Of a DNA stretch of 34,320 nt, positions 29,032 to 34,320 are shown piece after piece (the first letter of the stretch is position 1; each line of letters begins with the position of its first letter). The stretch spans positions 1 to 34,320 of the forward strand of contig CAILVI010000575.1 of NCBI GenBank assembly GCA_903837595.1. Direction: 5' to 3'. The notes under the pieces were generated by a model. That model was given only the letters and a program-made list of their open reading frames with translations, did no database searches and was not told the DNA's origin. The translations under genes and the position numbers were made by a program. This DNA is from an uncultured Thiodictyon sp. (lineage in GTDB: Bacteria > Pseudomonadota > Gammaproteobacteria > Chromatiales > Chromatiaceae).

Positions 29032-29715
29032 ATGACCGACCGACTCACCGACCGTCAACGCCAGGTCCTGGACCTGATCGAACGTCACATCCACGCGACC
29101 GGGGTGCCGCCGACCCGTGCCGAGATCGCCGACGCCCTGGGATTCCGTTCCGCCAATGCGGCGGAGGACCATCTGCGCGCATTGGCCCGGCACGGTGCTA
29201 TCGAACTCACCCGTGGGCGTTCCCGGGGCATCCGGCTGATCGAGTTCGGGGACGAGGCTGCCGACGGCACGTCGGTGCGCGCCGGCATGGGCGGCACTGC
29301 GTTGGACCTGCCGGTGATCGGCCGGGTCGCCGCCGGCAGCCCCATCCTGGCCGCCGAGCACGTCGAGGACCGCTACCCGATCGGCCCCGACCTGTTCCAT
29401 CCCCGGGCCGACTTTCTGCTGCGGGTGCGCGGCAGCAGCATGCGCGATGCCGGCATCCTCGACGGTGACCTGCTTGCCGTCCACGCCGCCCAGACGGCCG
29501 AGAACGGTCAGATCGTAGTGGCGCGGCTCAATGATGGGGTCACGGTCAAGCGCCTGCGCCGCCATGCCCGCTGGGTCTATCGCGTCCAACTGGTGGCGGA
29601 GAACCCCGACTTTCCGCCGATTGTGGTGGATCTGCGCAAAGAGGCGTTGACCATCGAGGGCATCGCCGTCGGGGTGCTGCGCCTGGGCCTGGCCGGGCCG
29701 CAGCGGTTGTCATGA
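29032..29715 (+). CDS. lexA: SOS repressor LexA
   Basis: Self-cleaving repressor of DNA-damage genes. In 227 residues it has an N-terminal winged helix ([38 protein letters not shown]), a linker, the cleavage site A101-G102 in GRVAAGSPI, and the peptidase dyad S136 in [11 protein letters not shown] and K173 in VTVKRLRR. The linker is longer than in E. coli (202 residues). ATG 29032 is used; GTG 29029 just upstream overlaps the SOS box. No Shine-Dalgarno sequence fits between the operator and the start. The stop overlaps imuA as ATGA. Confidence 0.96.
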   Translation: MTDRLTDRQRQVLDLIERHIHATGVPPTRAEIADALGFRSANAAEDHLRALARHGAIELTRGRSRGIRLIEFGDEAADGTSVRAGMGGTALDLPVIGRVAAGSPILAAEHVEDRYPIGPDLFHPRADFLLRVRGSSMRDAGILDGDLLAVHAAQTAENGQIVVARLNDGVTVKRLRRHARWVYRVQLVAENPDFPPIVVDLRKEALTIEGIAVGVLRLGLAGPQRLS

Positions 29716-30314
29716 ATCTGCAGCAGTTGCTAGCCCGGCGCACCGACCTCTGGCAGGGCCAGGTCGCCCGCGAACTGGCCCCGGCGGGGGTGCCCACCGG
29801 GCTCGCCGCCCTGGACCAGGCACTCATCGGGGGCGGCTGGCCCCCCGGCAGCCTCACCGAGCTGCTCGGGGACCGGCCCGGGGACGGGTTCGGGCTGGTC
29901 CTGCCGGCCCTGGCCCGGCTCCAGTCCCGCTGGCTGGTGCTGGTGGACCCGCCACTGCCGCCCTTCGCCCCGGCCCTGGCCGCCCGCGGGGTCGCCCTGG
30001 AGCGACTGGCGGTGGTGAGTGCCGGGGCGCGGGGCGCCTGGGCCGCCGAGCAGGGATTGCGCTCCGGGGCCTGTGCGGCGGTGCTGCTGTGGGGCGGGCG
30101 TTGGGACGACACGGCGCTGCGCCGGCTCCAGTTGGCCGCCGCCACCGGGGATGCACTGGCCTTCCTGTTCCGCGACCCGGACGCTGCCCGCGCGCCCTCG
30201 CCGGCCCCGCTGCGCCTGCGGGTGCAACCGGTCCCGAGCGGCTATCGGGTGACGGTCCTCAAACAGCGCGGCGGCCGGGGTGGGGCGGTTTTGAGCCTAC
30301 CGGCGGCCGGGTAA
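29712..30314 (+). CDS. imuA: ImuA, translesion-synthesis accessory protein
   Basis: A 200-residue RecA/SulA-like protein of the ImuA family, part of the damage-inducible mutagenesis cassette. Seen are [41 protein letters not shown] (about 27-68) and [31 protein letters not shown]. The Walker A region ([10 protein letters not shown]) lacks the GK[ST] signature, which is usual in ImuA. It follows lexA with an ATGA overlap, the classic lexA-imuA-imuB arrangement. ImuA works with ImuB and usually DnaE2; no dnaE2 gene is inside this window. Confidence 0.9.
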   Translation: MNLQQLLARRTDLWQGQVARELAPAGVPTGLAALDQALIGGGWPPGSLTELLGDRPGDGFGLVLPALARLQSRWLVLVDPPLPPFAPALAARGVALERLAVVSAGARGAWAAEQGLRSGACAAVLLWGGRWDDTALRRLQLAAATGDALAFLFRDPDAARAPSPAPLRLRVQPVPSGYRVTVLKQRGGRGGAVLSLPAAG

Positions 30315-30322
30315 CACCGAGC

Positions 30323-30346
30323 CGGGCGGGGCATTCGCCCCGCCCG
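30323..30346 (+). terminator. Hairpin after imuA, possible terminator
   Basis: CGGGCGGGG (30323-30331) pairs fully with CCCCGCCCG (30338-30346) around a 6-nt loop. It begins 9 nt after the imuA stop and is followed by AAGCGTTTT, a short T-run. It could act as a terminator or attenuator between imuA and imuB. Confidence 0.6.
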
Positions 30347-30396
30347 AAGCGTTTTCTGCGATCAGAGTGGGCAAGGTTGCCGGCGCCAATACGTTC

Positions 30397-30421
30397 GGGC
30401 CGGGGTCACAGACCCCGGCCC
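30397..30421. repeat. 11-bp perfect palindrome before imuB
   Basis: GGGCCGGGGTC (30397-30407) and GACCCCGGCCC (30411-30421) form an 11-bp stem with a 3-nt loop, 85 nt upstream of the imuB start. It looks like a REP-type palindrome. With the hairpin at 30323 it fills much of the unusually long 191-nt gap inside the imu cassette. Confidence 0.8.
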
Positions 30422-30505
30422 GCACCCCTTCCCTGCGATTTGTGGACCCGCCGACTACGAAACGGTCGCAATGCTGGATTATTTTGGCTGATCAAGGTCC
30501 ATCCT

Positions 30506-31942
30506 GTGTTCTGGCTCGCACTCTATCTTCCCCACCTGCCCCTGGATGTCCTGGGACGGGCCTGTGCCGATGACCTCCCGCTCGCCATCGGCACCCAGGC
30601 CGAACGCATCCTGAGCTGCAACCCGGCCGCCGCCGCTCACGGCATCCGCCCGGGGCTCAAGGTCGGGGCCGCCCGTGCTCTGTGTGCGCAACTGCGGGTG
30701 CAGCCCCGGCGGCCGGCGGCTGAGCGCGAGGCACTGGAACGCCTGGCCGCTTGGTTGATGCGCTTTACCTCCCTGGTCAGCCTGGCGCCGCCCCGCTCAC
30801 TGCTGCTGGACGTGGCCGCCAGCCTGCGCCTCTTCGGCGGGGCACCCTCCCTGCTGGGGCAGGTGGGGGAGGGTGTCGCCGCGCTCGGCTACCAGGGCCG
30901 CTTGGTACTCGCGCCGACGCCCCTGGGTGCCCTGGTGATGGCGATCCGCCAAGGCGGGGACGGCCCGATCATCCCCGACGGTCCCGCCCTGCGCGCGGCG
31001 CTGGATCCCTTGCCCCTGGCCGCCCTGGGACTGCGCCCCCGGGAACTAGACGACCTCACCGCCATGGGCCTGCGCCGGGTCGCCGACCTGCTGCGCCTGC
31101 CGCGGGCGGGGTTGCGCACCCGCCTGGGACCACGCCGGGTGGACTGGCTGGAGCGCCTGCTCGGCGAGGCCCCGGACCCGCGCCTGCCGTTCACGCCCCC
31201 GGCCGAGTATCACGGTTGTCTGGAACTGCCGGCGGAAGTGGAACTGGCGTCGGCACTGGTCTTTCCCTGCCGCCGCCTGCTCGCCGAGTTGGGCGGCTTT
31301 CTGCTCGGGCGCCGGGCTGGGGTGCAGCGGCTGGACTGGCACCTGGGCCATGCGCGGTGCGCCGACACCCGTCTGCACCTGGGGGCCATCGAGCCCCTGG
31401 CCGATCCGGAGCGCTGGCTGGAGCTGTTGCGCGGGCACCTGGAGCAGTTGGACTTGCCGGCCCCGGTGCGCGAGATCGGACTTGCGGCGACTGAACTGCG
31501 GCCCCTGAACCCCGCCGCCGGGGACCTGTTTCCCGGTTGCGCCGCCGCCGACGCGTCAGGCGGCCCTGGCCTGCTCGACCGGTTGCGCGCCCGCCTGGGT
31601 CCTGATGCCGTGTGCGGTCTCGCCCTGGTGGCCGACCACCGCCCCGAATACGCCTGGCGCTGGGTCGAGCCCGCCGAGGTGAGTTGCGGCATCCCCCGTG
31701 CGGACCGGCCATTGTGGCTACTGCCGCAACCCCAGCCGCTGGCCGAGCGCGCTGGCCGCCCCTGGCTAGACGGCGTACTCGACCTGGGCCAAGAGCGCGA
31801 GCGCATCGACACCGGTTGGTGGGACGATCACCCGGTGGCGCGTGACTATTTCGTCGCTACCAGTCGCCGCGGCGAGCGCCTTTGGGTCTATCGGGAACTC
31901 AAGGGCCGCGGTGGTTGGTATCTGCATGGGCGCTTCGGTTGA
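30506..31942 (+). CDS. imuB: ImuB, Y-family polymerase-like protein
   Basis: A 478-residue Y-family homologue that in other bacteria links ImuA and DnaE2 to the beta clamp. It begins VFWLALYLPHLPLDV, the ImuB form of the palm start, in which the catalytic acidic residues of DinB are missing. SLLLDVAASLRLFGG follows, then a thumb region (AALGLRPRELDDLTAMGLRRVADLL) and a little-finger region, ending PVARDYFVATSRRGERLWVYRELKGRGGWYLHGRFG. GTG 30506 is chosen by homology and an AAGG 8-9 nt upstream; the frame runs open far upstream. It should be catalytically inactive. Downstream genes are unrelated. Confidence 0.92.
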   Translation: MFWLALYLPHLPLDVLGRACADDLPLAIGTQAERILSCNPAAAAHGIRPGLKVGAARALCAQLRVQPRRPAAEREALERLAAWLMRFTSLVSLAPPRSLLLDVAASLRLFGGAPSLLGQVGEGVAALGYQGRLVLAPTPLGALVMAIRQGGDGPIIPDGPALRAALDPLPLAALGLRPRELDDLTAMGLRRVADLLRLPRAGLRTRLGPRRVDWLERLLGEAPDPRLPFTPPAEYHGCLELPAEVELASALVFPCRRLLAELGGFLLGRRAGVQRLDWHLGHARCADTRLHLGAIEPLADPERWLELLRGHLEQLDLPAPVREIGLAATELRPLNPAAGDLFPGCAAADASGGPGLLDRLRARLGPDAVCGLALVADHRPEYAWRWVEPAEVSCGIPRADRPLWLLPQPQPLAERAGRPWLDGVLDLGQERERIDTGWWDDHPVARDYFVATSRRGERLWVYRELKGRGGWYLHGRFG

Positions 31943-31985
31943 CGTCCCTGGGAGCGCGGACCGGGAGCACTTCACCCCAATGAGA

Positions 31986-32489
31986 CTATCGCGGATAACC
32001 AGCCCGCGCCTCGCTCTCCTTGACCGCGTTCACCCGCTCCTCGGCAGCATGCGCTGCGCTGATGGCGGCAGCGGCTTGTGCCTCCGCCTTGTCACGGGCA
32101 ACTGCGTTGGCCTGGGTGCGATTGGCATGAAACCGATCGTACGCGGCGTTGGCCGCGTCCAGTTTCCTGCGTTTCTCCTCCTGGGCTGCAGCGGCCTCAT
32201 CCTCGGCAGCCTGGAGCGCGGCGGATGGGGTGGCGGTGGCCCGGGGAGCGGCATCCCCACCCCCGGTGGTCGGTGCGGATGCCGCCGTGCCCTCGGCGGC
32301 CGGGGTAGCAATGGCCGGGGCATCGGCGACCGGGACCTTGACGGCTTCATCTGCGACGACCGGGGGGGCGATCGCCTGGCCAGCCACGGTTCCGCCTTCG
32401 ACGACCGGTGCGGGCTGGGCACAGAGTGCGTCGGACAGTGAGATGGTCATGGCCGCGGCGCAGCTGACGATCACATGCTTCAGTGACAT
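31986..32489 (-). CDS. Secreted Ala-rich coiled-coil protein
   Basis: A 167-residue protein with a signal peptide (about 1-24, MSLKHVIVSCAAAMTISLSD then ALCA), an Ala/Pro/Val/Thr-rich low-complexity middle (25-90), and a charged helical C-terminal part (about 90-160, AAEDEAAAAQEEKRRKLDAANAAYD and later AHAAEERVNAVKESEARAG) that should form a coiled coil. I do not recognise a family. The signal peptide, the GGAG about 10 nt before ATG 32489 and the coherent composition support it over the opposite frames. It is convergent with imuB, with 43 nt between. Confidence 0.7.
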   Translation of the reverse strand: MSLKHVIVSCAAAMTISLSDALCAQPAPVVEGGTVAGQAIAPPVVADEAVKVPVADAPAIATPAAEGTAASAPTTGGGDAAPRATATPSAALQAAEDEAAAAQEEKRRKLDAANAAYDRFHANRTQANAVARDKAEAQAAAAISAAHAAEERVNAVKESEARAGYPR

Positions 32490-32511
32490 TTGCTGTTTCT
32501 CCAGGATTTAG

Positions 32512-32834
32512 GCCGGTATGGCGAGCAACGACGGCTCAGGGCACGATCGGCAATGGACGTGTACACCGGGCACCCCGCGTGAAGGTAGCACAGCCAGTGC
32601 TCGCCTTGCTCACGCCAACGAGTATTCGCTGCGCTGTGCCACCCTCTCGTTGATCACCTCCGGCAAGTCGAGCCGGTCGTACAGCCGGTTCCTGACCACT
32701 GGTGGACAGCGACGGGCGTGTGTCGGTGCGGCCCTGGCGATGGCTTGGGTCTAAGTGTGGTAGCGAGCGGACGCGAGGCCCCCAGGGTGCCATGCTTGAA
32801 CTTGCCAAAAGCATGGTCTTAGAGGGCTATTTCG
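32512..32834. other. Divergent intergenic region
   Basis: This gap lies between two divergent genes for secreted proteins. I see no convincing gene. A hairpin with CCATGCTT (32790-32797) and AAGCATGG (32809-32816), 11-nt loop, lies 18 nt before the start at 32835. It could be an operator or a leader structure for that gene. Confidence 0.45.
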
Positions 32835-33107
32835 ATGAAAAAAAGATATCTGGCTCTTGCCGTAATGAGCCTGATTAGCACTGCGGCGCTGGCCCAATTC
32901 GGGAACTTTGGCGATGCCATCGATCGCGTATTCGGCGGCGGCCATCAGGATCAACAGCGCTACCAGGAGCAACACAGGTACCAGGAGCAACACAGGTACC
33001 AGGGGCATGAATCGGCGCCGAACCGTTACCACACAAAGTCTTGCCCACCGGGGCTTGCCAAAAAGGGCAACGGTTGCATACCGCCGGGCCAGGCGAAAAA
33101 GTGGTGA
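32835..33107 (+). CDS. Small secreted protein with CPPG-AKK motifs
   Basis: A 90-residue protein with a signal peptide (cleavage after ALA, residue 20), a short N-terminal region (QFGNFGDAIDRVFGGGHQ), a Gln/Tyr/His-rich repeat region (about 41-57, RYQEQH units), and a C-terminal paired motif: CPPGLAKK at 70-77 and CIPPGQAKKW at 81-90. The C-terminal motif occurs in small periplasmic proteins of the RcnB-like type. That link is from memory and the function is open. The His-rich part could bind metal. ATG 32835 has AGAGGG 8-9 nt upstream. Confidence 0.8.
   Translation: MKKRYLALAVMSLISTAALAQFGNFGDAIDRVFGGGHQDQQRYQEQHRYQEQHRYQGHESAPNRYHTKSCPPGLAKKGNGCIPPGQAKKW
32961..32996 (+). repeat. 18-bp tandem repeat in coding sequence
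   Basis: TACCAGGAGCAACACAGG occurs twice head to tail (32961-32978 and 32979-32996), and a third partial copy starts at 32997. Each unit encodes YQEQHR in frame. Identical DNA copies suggest recent slippage that can change the number of units. Confidence 0.9.
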
Positions 33108-33247
33108 TGCGAGCGCTGCGTCGATCACCGGGGGCGGGCTGGGTGGCGCCTTGTGGGGCCGCTCAGGCGGTCGACGGGCAGGGCGGGGTCGAGGCTCTGG
33201 TACTGACTCTGGTCCGCTGTCGGCGAGCCTCCCAACGCGTCCGGCTC

Positions 33248-33274
33248 AGGGCGTCGGTCAGCTCCTGACGCCCT
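33248..33274 (+). repeat. Hairpin upstream of the terminator
   Basis: AGGGCGTC (33248-33255) pairs with GACGCCCT (33267-33274); a shifted GTCAG/CTGAC pairing is also possible. It lies 20 nt before the terminator hairpin at 33295, in a 3' region of about 190 nt after the small secreted protein gene, in which I see no gene. Confidence 0.55.
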
Positions 33275-33294
33275 CTGATCACTTCCAGCCACCG

Positions 33295-33319
33295 AGCCCG
33301 CCCTGTGCGGGCTTTTTTT
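33295..33319 (+). terminator. Rho-independent terminator
   Basis: AGCCCGC (33295-33301) pairs with GCGGGCT (33307-33313) around a 5-nt loop and is followed by a run of seven T (33313-33319). This is the clearest intrinsic terminator in the window and ends the transcript of the small secreted protein gene or of a separate small RNA. Confidence 0.9.
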
Positions 33320-33459
33320 GGGTCGGGTTCGCGCTGGCGCCCGGCTGGGTGGGCACTACTGGTGGCCGGTTGCTGCCAGGCCTTGGAGATGATCCCCGGT
33401 GCACGCACCTACTCGACATCAACTTGACGAGAGCTTGAGCTGGTTGCGGAGGTGACACT

Positions 33460-33771
33460 ATGCGACCCCTGATGATCAACGGTCGGCGCTGTTGCGGCGC
33501 CTGCGGTAAGGAACTTGCCGGGGGTGCCGGACGCTGTTTAGCCTGCCTCAGTGATGCGTTCGGCAGGCCACGGCATTTGTACCGCCGCGGGGATAGGGTG
33601 CGGCTGCTGGTCCTGGCCGCTGGCGGCTGGATGGGGGAGGGCGTCGTCATACGGGACCAACCGATTGATGACCCTACCGTTGCTTTTCGCAAAGATGACC
33701 CAGACGAGGCAGACCCCATCGGCTTCGTCCATTGGTCTGAACTGGAGTTGGTTGTGGTGGTTGCATCATGA
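33460..33771 (+). CDS. Zinc-ribbon protein with small C-terminal domain
   Basis: A 103-residue protein. Residues 12-29 form a zinc ribbon (C12, C15, C26, C29: CGAC then CLAC). The C-terminal domain (about 44-100) reads GDRVRLLVLAAGGWMGEG, then VIRDQPIDDPTVAFRKDDPD and FVHWSELELVVVV, and looks beta-rich. I do not recognise the family. ATG 33460 has a strong GGAGGTGA at 33448-33455. The same C-terminal pattern returns in the next gene, so a domain duplication took place here. The function is unknown; a nucleic-acid-binding role for the ribbon would be a guess. Confidence 0.8.
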   Translation: MRPLMINGRRCCGACGKELAGGAGRCLACLSDAFGRPRHLYRRGDRVRLLVLAAGGWMGEGVVIRDQPIDDPTVAFRKDDPDEADPIGFVHWSELELVVVVAS

Positions 33772-33862
33772 TCGTCCAGCGCGTCATGAGCCACCGTTGT
33801 GGCAACGCCAGCATTGGCGCTGCCTGACGGGGAACACCGTTTCCCGACGCTACCGACAGGTC

Positions 33863-34192
33863 GTGAAAATCGGGCGACGTCGTGCTGCCCGAACCGTACG
33901 GAAAACCCTGTCGACCCGCCATGTCGGCCGCCGGAAACCTCGACCCAAGGGTGGTCCGCTTGCCAATTGGCGACTCATAACGCGAGTGTTGGGTCTGGCC
34001 CTGGTCCTGACGGCGGGCGGCTGGCTGGTTGCGAGTGTCGTCACCGAAGACCAGCCCCTTGATGACGCGGCCGTCAATTTCTTGAAAGACGACCCGGGCG
34101 ACGAGACCCCCCCAACGCGCCTTGCCCATTGGAGTGACATCGAGCTGATAGCGCCCGCGCAAGACGCGGACGAGCGGGTAATTAGTGCCTGA
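33863..34192 (+). CDS. Diverged duplicate of the upstream C-terminal domain
   Basis: The C-terminal half (about 34010-34175) repeats the previous protein: GGWLVASVVTEDQPLDDAAV against GGWMGEGVVIRDQPIDDPTV, then FLKDDPGDE against FRKDDPDEA, and LAHWSDIELI against FVHWSELELV. The N-terminal part is unrelated, very basic (KIGRRRAARTVRKTL, HVGRRKPRPKGG) and has no zinc cysteines. The stretch VLGLALVLTAGGWLVASVV is hydrophobic enough to be a membrane helix. The start is uncertain: GTG 33863 is used, without a clear Shine-Dalgarno sequence, and the frame is open further upstream. It could be a functional paralogue or a decaying copy. Confidence 0.5.
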   Translation: MKIGRRRAARTVRKTLSTRHVGRRKPRPKGGPLANWRLITRVLGLALVLTAGGWLVASVVTEDQPLDDAAVNFLKDDPGDETPPTRLAHWSDIELIAPAQDADERVISA

Positions 34193-34320
34193 CAGGAAAC
34201 TCGCATTTTCCAGCACCGTCTATTCGTGACGGCCGGGAAATCCTTGGTCGAGCCGTCCCGGACGACGCGCGTATCTGCAATTAATACCAAACGCGTCTGC
34301 CAAGTGAGAGCGACTCGTAT

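Noticed and set aside
28939-29589. Upstream extension of the nth frame over lexA
   Set aside because: It runs antisense to lexA; nth homology begins at MNAAKRRQIFERLR at 28938.
30089-30505. Upstream extension of the imuB frame
   Set aside because: The frame stays open through imuA in another frame and the hairpin region; ImuB homology starts at VFWLALYLPHLP (GTG 30506).
33674-34290. Minus-strand frames at the right end
   Set aside because: The plus strand shows two copies of the same domain in matching order, which the antisense frames do not explain.

Overview
The window is high-GC bacterial DNA with gammaproteobacterial gene order. It carries amiC-mutL-miaA, hisZ-purA, the yceD-rpmF-plsX-fabHDG-acpP-fabF-pabC-mltG-tmk-holB-pilZ-tatD cluster, and a lexA-imuA-imuB mutagenesis cassette. 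Taken with decayed NACHT-type genes and many REP-like palindromes, this suggests a Chromatiales-like organism such as a purple sulfur bacterium. That assignment is inference from gene order and composition; no rRNA is present. I saw no tRNA, rRNA, CRISPR array or transposase.

Layout. (1) 1-4399, plus strand: amidase, mutL and miaA, with a 25-nt inverted repeat between mutL and miaA. (2) 4486-9373 is an accessory island. It holds an ankyrin-repeat gene, two decayed genes that each begin as a metallophosphoesterase fused to a NACHT-type STAND NTPase (the second also ends in a formylglycine-generating-enzyme-like domain), and a truncated UPF0175 antitoxin-like gene between them. The hfq-hflX-hflK-hflC genes that usually link miaA to DUF2065-hisZ-purA are absent. 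(3) 9401-23365, minus strand: one long, tightly packed housekeeping run, read from DUF2065 through hisZ, purA, yceD, rpmF, the phospholipid and fatty-acid genes, folate and cell-wall genes, tmk, holB and pilZ to tatD. Many junctions are ATGA or GTGA overlaps. (4) 23819-26453, minus strand: a probable three-gene export operon. It encodes a subtilisin-like protease with propeptide, a membrane-anchored protein with four IG-x-x-LDAD-type repeats, and a small secreted four-cysteine protein. (5) 26754-28938, minus strand: queG, DUF1841 and nth. (6) 29032-31942, plus strand: lexA with a near-perfect SOS box touching its start codon, imuA, two strong hairpins, then imuB. (7) 31986-34320: small secreted proteins of unknown function, a terminator, and a zinc-ribbon protein followed by a diverged copy of its C-terminal half.

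Most of the sequence is core metabolism: fatty-acid and phospholipid synthesis, DNA replication and repair, nucleotide and tRNA modification. The least explained parts are the decayed MPE-NACHT pair, the protease and repeat-protein operon, and the right-end duplication.
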